Part shown: positions 55,442-64,000 of the stretch, one piece after another | Layout: the number at the start of each line of letters is the position of its first letter | How positions within the stretch are numbered: position 1 is the first letter of the stretch | DNA from: Ophiobolus disseminans | Lineage: Eukaryota > Ascomycota > Dothideomycetes > Pleosporales > Phaeosphaeriaceae | Direction: 5' to 3' | DNA: 64,000 bases | NCBI GenBank assembly: GCA_010093685.1 | Contig: MU006216.1 | Location: forward strand, 1,067,065-1,131,064 | Translations under genes and position numbers: made by a program | The notes under the pieces: generated by a model | The model's database searches: none | Told to the model about the DNA's origin: nothing | Seen by the model: only the letters and a program-made list of their open reading frames with translations

Positions 55442-56202
55442 CTAGTACAGACGCTTGGGCGGGCTCATGGTGGCCTTGATTGTCAACGAGCCCACGTTCT
55501 GCCAGCCCTTCTTCAGCAGCGAGACGAGGTAGTTGATGGCCAACATGATGTTGCCAATCAGCTCGTCCTCGGTCATGCCGACGTTTCCGACGGCGACGCC
55601 CATGCAGAGCACCTTCTTCAGCTGGAACTTGATGGTGGACTTGACTTCGGTCATCTTCACGGCGAGATCCTCGTTGTGGGAGACGGGTGTGGGGAACTTT
55701 CCGGCCTTGGAGAGACCGGGTCCGAGGAGACGAGGAATCTGCTTGATGAGGGCGTCCGAGGACACAAAGGCGTCGTACTTGCGAGCGAGCTTCTTGATCA
55801 GCTTCTTGTTCTTGTTAAGCTTCTTCAAGTCCTGTAGCGGATCAGTATAAGCTCTGCGCGGTGAAAGGGTGCAGAGAAACTCACGTCAGTGCTCATGGCA
55901 TCGACACCGTGGTGCTTGGCACGATCGATATCGTGCTGGTCACCGAGAACGCAGATGGCCATACCTGCAGATCACGATTAGTTGTCGCATTCTCACTACT
56001 GACATCGAGTCAACTTACGGGGCCTGGGGACGGTGGGCAGCTTGACGGTTCCGCTGAAACGCTTGTCACGCTGAGGGTCATAGTTCTTGAGGCCGATTTG
56101 GAGCTCGACGGTCTCGAGGAAGTTGCGCTTCTTGGTATCGTTGGAGTACTCAAGGAGCTCCTTGACGTTGGAACGAACGCCGGCGACAGAGATTTTCGAC
56201 AT
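55442..56202 (-). CDS. rpl1: 60S ribosomal protein L1 (uL1, L10a)
   Basis: Three exons on the minus strand (56202-56019, 55964-55885, 55831-55442), 217 aa, exactly the length of yeast Rpl1. uL1 forms the L1 stalk of the large subunit, which moves deacylated tRNA out of the E site. The start MSKISVAGVRSNVKELLEYS, the block VELQIGLKNYDPQRDKRFSG, KKLNKNKKLIKKLARKYDAF, IPRLLGPGLSKAGKFPTPVS and the end QNVGSLTIKATMSPPKRLY are near-invariant in eukaryotes. Introns (54 and 53 nt) have GTAAGT and GTGAGT donors. Multiple short introns in the 5' half are common in fungal ribosomal protein genes. Confidence 0.97.
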
Positions 56203-56955
56203 TATGACTAGTGTCTCCCAAGGGATTGATGGTTCCTTTGGTGGCTCTGGTGTGTAAGTGGGTTGAAGTAGAGAGGCTTTGAGGCGGCGGCGGATTTTTG
56301 CTGGTGCGGCAGGTGCGGCAGTCGCTTATCTTATCTAAGCGGCTAGCCGTTCTAGGCTATAGCTCGTAGTGAGAGCACTTGAGCGAGCACGATCCGGCCT
56401 TGGAATGATTGAACATCGAGCATTGAACAAGGAAGAGTTTATGAGTTTATGAGTTATTGGCGCAAGCTCAATGACCTCCTGTTCCTCTTACGCTGTTGAC
56501 TCCAAAAGTGAAGCCTTGTACTTGCATGGGTGCACGAAAAGGAAGCATATTGTTATAATGATACCCTCCGAACCAAGGCTTAACATTTGCAATACTATAC
56601 ATTTTTAATCCCCATTCCAACCGCTCGGTGCTCCATGCAATGCAATGCCCAAAACTCCCTTCATGATTGTGGCTAATAGATGTAAGTAAGATGCATATAG
56701 AAAGTAGAACACAGGCCGATGTTACTACGGGTATCGCATCCAAAACCCTAACGCCCATGCCTCTCCATTTTCATAAACCGAACCAAAGTGAGCCGAAAGG
56801 ATATGTAACCGGACCGGGCCAAAAATGCCGCCACGCCAAATAAGTAAAAGCCAAAGCGGGGAGAGAACAGATGTGGAAGTATGCTTCGCATGCTCATGCG
56901 CAGCTCAAGCCGAGTTGTCGAGTTTATTAAACGAGTGTCATAGCGTGTATGGATC
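56203..56955. other. rpl1 upstream region
   Basis: 753 bp between the rpl1 start and the 3' end of caf40. The 150 bp next to rpl1 should be its promoter; a near-duplicated GGTGCGGCAGGTGCGGCAG lies at about 56304-56322, and a repeated GAGTTTATGAGTTTATGAGTTA at about 56435. No gene seen. Confidence 0.5.
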
Positions 56956-58240
56956 CTAGTGCATAAGCTGTTGGTTGTTCGCAGCATCGACGTTGTCCGA
57001 GAGGTTGATTAACAGCTGCGCGAGGCAGCGCTTAGTGGCTGCATCATCTCGGAGTACCGAGGAGAAAGTGGCGTCACGCAGAGGCTCAGGAAGGCATTGA
57101 CGTAGAGCCTCGCGAGCACGAGCATTGTCGCTCAGGCTAAGACAATTAGTTGAAACTCGATCACGGGTGGGTCTGAAACTCACCGAAGGAAGCATCGCAC
57201 AACGTGCTTTAGCAAGCGAACCGTCTGCTGCTCCACAAGCTGGTTGACCATGTTGCTGAGCACAGTCCCGACAGCGTAAAAGCGCTCGTAGGTCTGGCAA
57301 ATGTACGCAAGCCCGATGTCGTCTAGGAGGATCTTTTGTACGATGAAGATGGCGACGGTTTTGCTCAACTCCGACCCTGTTTCCATGATACGCAAGCACA
57401 GTGGGATGATCTCGGTCGTCAGGAGGAAGTTGATGACCTCAGATGAATCGTTTTTGACGAGGGCGCCAATGACTCCAAGCGAGGTGAGGCGAAGATACTC
57501 GAACGGCCGCGACTTGGACGTCGTGTTGAGAAAGGGGTAGAGGAAGAGCGGAATATGCGCTGCATCAGATTAGCAATTGCCTGTTGTCTGCGTACAGGCT
57601 GCTTACCACTCAAGAAAAGGCCTCGGGTCTCGGTGTGTGAGGCCACACACTGAAGCAGTGCGAGGGCGTTGCAGACACGGTTCGAGGCAGCAGCGGTCAA
57701 CTGCGAAGGGTTGAGCAACGGGTACACAGAGATGATCTCCTGGAGCAGAGAAGCCATGACACCTGCATCCGTTAGCGTTGAGCCGACCTCCCCTTTACCA
57801 TGTTTTCTCATACCGAAAGAGTGCCAAAGTATCAGAGCCAGCTCGGGCACCTGTTCGCGCTTCTTGCTCAACTCCAGGAGAGCCGATTCGCGGGTGCTCG
57901 GCTTCATGAGCTGCGCGATCCAATCGAGAACGCGCTTGTTTTCTTCCGTCATGCCGATGTCGGTGTTCGCCTGGATGTCGTTGGCAGGGCCGCGAGGGAT
58001 CATGTTGTTGTTGGGCAAAGTCGTGCCATTGTTGCCCGCGATGCGACCGTAGTGTTGTTGTTGCGCTAGACCAGCTGCTTGTTGGGCCTGCGCGGCTGCC
58101 TGCGCCTGTTGCATTTGGCCGTGCTGTGTTTGTGCCTGAAGCTGGCCGTGTTGCTGAGCTACATGGTGATGCGGCTGCTGGTGGTGGCCCTGGGCCCACT
58201 CGCCAGGGTACTGCTGCTGGTGTGTGAAGATATGTTGCAT
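56956..58240 (-). CDS. caf40: CCR4-NOT subunit Caf40/Rcd1 (CNOT9)
   Basis: Four exons on the minus strand (58240-57814, 57762-57607, 57559-57184, 57136-56956), 379 aa. Caf40/CNOT9 is the armadillo-repeat subunit of the CCR4-NOT deadenylase that docks silencing factors. The first ~80 residues are a Gln/His-rich low-complexity extension; the Rcd1 domain then follows from about aa 97 to the end, with highly conserved blocks VMASLLQEIISVYPLLNPSQ, AHIPLFLYPFLNTTSKSRPF, IMETGSELSKTVAIFIVQKI and LVEQQTVRLLKHVVRCFLRL. The introns are 51, 47 and 47 nt. The first one is a multiple of three and contains no in-frame stop, so it looks coding; it must be spliced because LWHSFG joins directly to VMASLL in all homologues I know. 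Confidence 0.95.
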
Positions 58241-58786
58241 TTGCCGCTAATACTACTGGGTTTCTGGGAAGTGAGGCGTATTTGTGGTTGGAGAAGAGAG
58301 AAGCGTGTACGGTAGGCTAATAAGTAGTCGGCTCGCGAAGGCGCTAGCGGTAGGCGTGGACGTTGGGTGAAGGCACGTTGTGGTGGAGTACCTTTCGGGC
58401 GCACGCCAGAGGTGAGGTTCGCGAATGGACCCCACTGCCGGGCTCGAGCGCTTGGCGCCTGCGGGAGCTCGAGCGTGCGGCGATCTGCGCCGCGTTTGCA
58501 TCAGGTAAACGACACGGCAGCCTTGCAGCTTGCATAACAGGAGATACGAGGTCACCACCGGCAGTCTGCACGCAAAGGTAGAGGTGAAGTTGAGTGTTTG
58601 GGAAGGCTGCTCGAGAGTGACAAATGGAATTCGTGCAGAGTGTCTATATCAATATCGCTCCTTGGAAATCTCCACACATTTCACAATTACACCTCGAATT
58701 AATAAGAAAACTGCCAACCAAGCACACTGTGTTGCCATCCCGTAAGAGTTGAAACTCCACAAACACCGTGCAGCTAATTGAGCAAG
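58241..58786. other. caf40 upstream region
   Basis: 546 bp between the caf40 start and the 3' end of kin1. No gene or repeat seen. Confidence 0.5.
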
Positions 58787-61700
58787 CTATAGTCTCAGCT
58801 CCTGCAAGATAGTCTGAGCCATGTTCTTGTACTGCCATGTGCCTCCGTCCACCTTTTTGAATTGGATGCCATGCAAAGAAAAGAGTGGCACCTTTACGAT
58901 CAAGATCTCAAAATCCAGAAACAGGCTTCCGCCCATGTCATTCTGCACATGTGTCGATGTCTCCCCTGCTGCCAGCGCACGCCCTGGTCTTCGATCGTCT
59001 CGGTCCTCGCTTGCATCGGAATCGTCCGTGTTGGTGTAACTGCGATCCGCAGCAGACGGCCGCTGTCGTGACTTTGGTGTGTGGGGAACACGGTTCTGGT
59101 CCCTGAACTCATCGCGGTCCCGATCTCGATCGCCTCCCATGAATCCCCCGAAACTGATCCTCCTTTTGTGTGGTGGAGATGCAGGCGAGTCCACGACCTT
59201 GTTAAGATCGATGCTTGGTGAGTGGCGACAGCTGAAGCCACCTTTTGTCTCTTCCCATTGTACACCAAGTCGATCTAAGACTCGAATAATGTCACTTTGA
59301 ATATAGGATAAAGGTTTGCTGCTGGTCGTGGAGACGCTGAACAGACCCTTGAGGAAGACAGGCTTTACTTCTGCGCTTCGACTGGCCTCAGCTTGAGCCT
59401 GTGCGAGCTCAGCATCAGTCTCTTCAGGAACATTTGCCTCCTTGGTTTGTTCCCTCCGTGCCCTTCGAGCTTGAATGCTCTCCCTGCGTGCATGTCCAAG
59501 CGACTTGGCGCGGGAGGCTGTTGCTGGCCGCGAAGTTGTAGCCAGGTCTTCCGATGCAGCATCGTTCAATGTCCTGCCTTTGTGCGCACTGATTTCGGAC
59601 CTGTCAGACCCACTGGTAGGTGGAGGATGACCGGGGTCCTCTGATGACCTTCCTCTTCGACTTAGTCGTCTTCTGAGGTCTGCTGAGTTTACACTCGTGG
59701 AGCGACCAAGAGCCTTAAACTTCCGAGCAGCGCTGCTACCACCGCCCGGAGGTGAAAGAAGCTCTGGCTGGTTTGCAGCACTTGCGTTGAGGTGCGAGGA
59801 TGATCCGGTATCCTTATCGCGCGGTCTCCGGATGCTGAAGCTCTTGCGAGGAACACTGGCTGTCTCCGGTGGACCAGATACAGCAACAGCCGGTGTCGGT
59901 GGCGGCGGATCTCGCTCTCTATCGTGGGCTCTGTATTTCCTAGTACTAAATCGCCGTAACAGGCCCGCGGCTCCACTTTCCTTCTTCGGTGGTTCTGCAG
60001 GCGGCGAGAGAATGGCGGGGGAAACGGAACCTGGGGGCTTATTCAGATCAATTTTCTTCAAACTCTCTGTTACTTCATCTTCGCCATGAGTTCGCGCGCG
60101 AGGGCGTGATCGCCCGCCAGTGGGCTTCTCACCAGCCATTTCATAAGTAGCTGTATTGGTATACGCTGCTGGTGGCGCTGGCAGATCTGGCATCTTCAAG
60201 GGCTTCTCGCCGGGGCTGTGTGGCATCGCTACTGCCCCAGGGTTCGCTTCTTGCATTTCACGGTCTCTCTTCTCCTTGACGAGAAAGTAAACAGAAAGTA
60301 GCGGGCTGTATGCGTTGACTGGATCAAGGCCACGCTGGATGTCTTCCGAAGACGAGGCTGTCAACTGCTCCCTGCTGGAAATGGAGGTACGTCTTTTGTA
60401 GAAGTCGAACATGCCCCGCTTTTTCTCCATTTCTGGAGTCTGAGCGGTAGTCCTGCGCGCAGCCACACGGACAGCGCGTTGATATTCTTCGGACTGGATA
60501 ACGTTGGTCAGCTGAGCAGTGATGTACTCAGCAGTGCCAAAGTCGAAGCCCGTCATTTTGTCCACTATCTCCTTGTCCAGTGGCAGCTGAACAGGTTCAC
60601 GCTGTGGTAGATAGTTCTCGGGGGGGCTGTTAAATCCTTTCGTAATCCACGGGTGGTTCATGATCTCCGACATGGTCAGTCGCTGAGTGGGGTCGGTCTG
60701 CAACATCTTGTTGATCAAGCTCTTGCATTCTGTATAGATTAGCATACGCTTAGTGAATAGAACACAAGCAACATACCAGCCGACAACCAGGGCGGATAGT
60801 CGACGTGCCCCTTCTTGATCTTTGCATGTAACTGTGGCATGCTCTGATCGTCAAAAGGCACTTTGCCGCATACCAAGACGTACAGGACTATGCCAAAACT
60901 CCAGACATCGACTTCGGGTCCGGTGTATTGCTTGGCTTGCAGCAGTTCGGGCGCAGCAAAGTACAGACTACCGCAGAAGGTCTTCAGTTGGCTTCGCGGG
61001 GAGAAGAGATTGCTCAGTCCAAAGTCAATGATCTTAATGTCGCCGGTCTTGCTGATAAGGATGTTTTCGATCTTCAGGTCGCGATGCACTATGCTGTTTC
61101 GGTGGCAGTAGTCCAGCGCACTGGCAATCTGGCGCGCGAACTTGCGGGCCTGCTTCTCCTTAAGACGGCCGTGCGAGATGATGTAGTCGAGCATCTGGCC
61201 GCCATTGACGAACTCGAACAACATGTACCAGTGGTAGTTTGTGCGCACGACATCTCGCATGCCGCAGATGTACGGATGGTTGAGCAGGCTGACGATGGCG
61301 GCCTCTCGGGCGGTCCGGACTTCTTTGGAGTGGTCGGCTCGCTCACGGTCGGCTGCGGTCTGGTGCTGGTCCTGGGACAGTCGCGGAACTATCTTGACGG
61401 CCACCTGTGATGTGTCAGCAGAGTCATCCACCCGTTCACGCTCGACGCACCTGTTCGCCAGTCTCGGACTGCTTCGCTAACTTGACCTTGCCCATGCTGC
61501 CCGCGCCAATCGTCTTTCCCAGCGCCCATGTTCCCGTACTGGGGGCGGTGATGGTGGTCCTCCGCTTCGTGCTGGCTTGCGCCTGGGGGGTTCTGCCGTC
61601 GGTGGCTACTCCATTGGTGGGCATGGCGGACGTTGTTGACGCGTCGGACGCATACCGCGTGTGGGCTCGCCTGCTCGACTCGGTGCGCGTCGGGGCGGGG

Positions 61701-61957
61701 GCAGGGGCAGCGCGGTCCCTCGACTCACTGCGGCGGACGCCCTCGTTGGCGACGTTTGCGACGTTGCTCTGCTCCCAGTCGCGGGCGGCGACGGCGTTGA
61801 GGCCCTGCTGATGGCGGCCGTGGGCGTGGGTGCTGGGCCGCGAGGTGGTGCTCTGCGAGCGATGGGGCCGGTCAGAGGGGCTGGCGTGGGCGTGCGGTCG
61901 TCGTGCCGAGGGGCTTCGTACGGGCGTGGTGCCTGTGGGAGGAGCCGTGGAGGCCAT
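58787..61957 (-). CDS. kin1: Kin1/Kin2 (MARK/PAR-1 type) polarity kinase
   Basis: Three exons on the minus strand (61957-61451, 61404-60777, 60729-58787; introns 46 and 47 nt), 1025 aa. Kin1 kinases act at the cell cortex in polarised growth, septation and exocytosis. A disordered Arg/Ser/Pro/His-rich N-terminus (aa 1-140) precedes the kinase domain (about 144-410): GAGSMGKVKLAK loop, VAVKIV lysine (K173), HRDLKIEN catalytic loop, DFGLSN, and the FCGSLYFAAPE activation segment. The middle is a long low-complexity region with phosphosite-like RRxS repeats. The C-terminus is a KA1 membrane-binding domain (SDIIRVLDRLGVQWEETKGG, LFLDFEILIVKVPLFSLHGI, QFKKVDGGTWQYKNMAQTIL). The first intron (GTGCGT) lies inside the glycine-loop lobe. 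Confidence 0.95.
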
Positions 61958-62957
61958 GGTGTTGGGGTGCGCAAGGTGCAGCTGCGGGCCTGCAATGTGG
62001 ACCGGCGCGCTGGGTGTCTCGAGCGAGCGATGATGCGTTTACAGTGGAGCGCAGCCTAACACGGCACAGACGCTCGACGGCAGCAGTGCTCGCGATGTGT
62101 GCGGTCGCTGCGGTGGCTCTACCTGGCTATGGCAGGGGGCCGGCAGACGAGTTGTAGACCTTGGCAGTAGGCGAGATGTGATGGGTGCGCGCTGGCTGTC
62201 AGCGCCTTGCTTGCATCACGGCCGCAGATGACGGCTCGCAGGGCGCAGGGGAACAATGCCGTGCACGATGACAGCAGGAGGGAGCAGTTGCAGGCGGTAT
62301 CATGAATGACAGCAAGTGAGTTGTGAGATGGCTGGTTGCAAGCCAGGCGGGCGTCGCGAACTAGCCTTAGCTGCTATTGAACCAGGGCCGAACATGGCAT
62401 GAAGCCGCAGGCCCATGGTGGGGTCCATCGGAGACGACAGGTGCGTGCAGTGCACTGCCATGTGTGTGCCATGGAGTTCTCTTGCATTATCATGGCATTA
62501 CTGGAGCTATCTTCTATCTTGCCAACATTGGGGCATTTTGATGTGTATGCTGTGCCCGGAACAAGATAAACAATTGATTATCAGGGTCCGATACCTCTCC
62601 AGCCTTGGCTGTCAGGTCCACCATCGACATCATTGTTTGGGCCGCTAACCAGTCTGCGCTGACAAGTGACACCGGCGTGGGAGTGCCCAACATTGCAAGT
62701 GTCATGAAGAGAGCCCCGCAGATATTACCATTGGCTCCACATCAATAGCCGAGTGTACATGTACTGATTCACTGAGGACTGCTGTGAAGGGGTGTCGAGT
62801 ATTTGCTGTTCCGAGCTTCGAAATTCAGATGCTTAGTCATCCATTCCTAGCTCCGTCGAGCGTTCCTCACTTACCAAGTCGCGACTTCCTCTCTGGCCAT
62901 CCCACCTTAACTAACAGATTTCTCGATCTGACCCCACCTCCGCTCCGTGCACCAACC
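61958..62957. other. divergent intergenic region between kin1 and the G-patch gene
   Basis: 1.0 kb holding both promoters. GC-rich next to kin1 (to about 62300), AT-richer towards the G-patch gene. Short frames without motifs only; no TATA box or repeat identified. Confidence 0.5.
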
Positions 62958-64000
62958 ATGGCGTACAAGCGGCCACGCGCGTCTTCCCCTTCATCCTCCC
63001 AAAAGCGCTCTCGGCCCTCCAAGTACATCTCCCTCGGCACCGAGCTTCCGGAAGACGATGGCGACGATGGCGCATTCGTGCCAGTGTGGAAGCAGACGGT
63101 GACCGACGAGCGAGGCCGCAGACGACTACACGGCGCATTCACTGGAGGCTTCAGTGCAGGGTAAGTTTCTGCGCCAGTCCTATCCAGAGCTAAAGACTTC
63201 TTGACTATGCTAAGATACTTCAATACAGTTGGATCTAAAGAAGGCTGGGCCCCGAAAACTTTCGTATCCTCGCGTGCAAACCGCAACAAAGACCAGCCCA
63301 ATGGCGCCGCACAGCGAGCTGAAGACTTCATGGACGATGAGGACCTGGCTCAGGCTGCAGAGACCCGTCAGCTGGAGACCGCGCAGAATTTCGCCGGCAT
63401 AGGCGAGGCTGGAGCGATGAAGGATGATGGCATGTTCGGATTGTTCTTGACACAAGAAGAGACAATGGGCGTCAAAATTGCACAATCGATGGGCTGGCGT
63501 CGAGATCAAGGCATTGGCCGCAAAGTCCGCCGCAACGCCCGCCTAGAAGACGATGCAGCAGGAGACTCAGCCGCCCATTTGTTCGCACCCGACGACGCTC
63601 GAGTCATGACGGTCCCTCGCGAGCAGGTCCGTCGCAAAGGGCTTGGGTACCTGTCAGAAGCTCGTCTGGGTGATATCGTGGAGAATGAGGTGGAGCGAGC
63701 TTCTGGGCCGGATCTGCACTTCCTGCAAGGCTCCAAAAAGGCGTTGGCAGTCAGAAAACCTACAGTCAAGAAATCTTCGTTCGGTGTTGGCATCCTCAAT
63801 GACACAGGCTCGGACGACGAGGATCCATATGAGCTAGGGCCGAAAATCACATTCAACAAGACGCTGGGCAAGGACAAGAAGGCGAAGAAGCCAAGCAAAT
63901 TTGCCAAAGCGGGTGCATCCGACAAGCCCGTATTCATTTCAAAGAAGGAGACATCAAAGGCGCTCGCCATATCATCCCGAAGATCGATGGATGGGAACCC
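62958..64000 (+). CDS. G-patch protein, GPATCH1/TGH type, 5' part
   Basis: Two exons visible (62958-63160 and 63215-64000, 54-nt GTAAGT...CTAAG intron); the gene runs off the window end in an open frame after 329 codons. GPATCH1/TOUGH-type proteins are spliceosome-associated RNA-processing factors. The N-terminus is basic (MAYKRPRASSPSSSQKRSRP). The DUF1604-type region follows with WKQTVTDERGRRRLHGAFTG and, across the splice, SAGYFNTVGSKEGWAPKTF; then EDFMDDEDLAQ. A G-patch-like segment is AQSMGWRRDQGIGRKVRR, followed by KSSFGVGILNDTGSDDEDPY, also conserved in this family. The acceptor CTAAG is chosen over the later ACAG because only it yields GYFNTVGS. The start ATGGCG is the first in a good context. 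Confidence 0.92.

Overview
The window is nuclear DNA from a filamentous ascomycete (Pezizomycotina). Evidence: genes interrupted by many very short introns (46-67 nt, mostly GTAAGT/GTATGT/GTACGT donors), Pkc1 with the DYG form of the kinase motif, a secreted AA9 lytic polysaccharide monooxygenase, a fungal rhodopsin/Pth11-like membrane protein and an F-box protein of a filamentous-fungal type. I infer Dothideomycetes (probably Pleosporales) from general familiarity with such proteins; a database search would have to confirm it. No tRNA, rRNA, intact transposon, reverse transcriptase, transposase or CRISPR was recognised.

Layout. Left conserved block (1-24 kb): 3' end of MAK21/NOC1 (ribosome assembly), PKC1 (cell-wall integrity kinase), KCS1 (inositol pyrophosphate kinase), an unrecognised basic nuclear-type protein divergent from a CDC11/NUD1-type septation scaffold, and an UNC-45/CRO1/SHE4 myosin chaperone. 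Between PKC1 and KCS1 lies a four-copy degenerate tandem repeat.

Middle, gene-poor accessory block (24-50 kb): an SGNH/GDSL hydrolase with an in-frame stop before a coding-like tail; a secreted protein that looks like a degenerate Hsp70/actin-fold ATPase; 6.6 kb with only a possible ankyrin-gene relic and some perfect hairpins; a C2H2 transcription factor; another 3.1 kb with palindromes; and a small secreted cysteine-containing protein. A conserved divergent pair (GPN1/NPA3 GTPase and CWF19 splicing factor) sits inside this block, followed by the rhodopsin-like membrane protein, the F-box protein and the AA9 enzyme.

Right block (50-64 kb): a large unknown membrane protein, then conserved housekeeping genes: TMA20/MCT-1, SGT2, ribosomal protein L1 (uL1), CAF40/RCD1 of the CCR4-NOT complex, the KIN1 polarity kinase, and the 5' part of a GPATCH1/TGH-type G-patch protein cut by the window end.

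How they fit together: PKC1, KCS1, the CDC11-type scaffold, the UNC-45 chaperone and KIN1 all bear on cell wall, polarity and cytokinesis, but their closeness is not evidence of an operon-like system. TMA20, RPL1, MAK21, SGT2, CAF40, CWF19 and GPATCH1 serve ribosome, RNA and protein-targeting housekeeping. The middle block is enriched for secreted and membrane proteins facing the environment or a host. Exon structures were derived by hand from splice consensus and reading-frame continuity.
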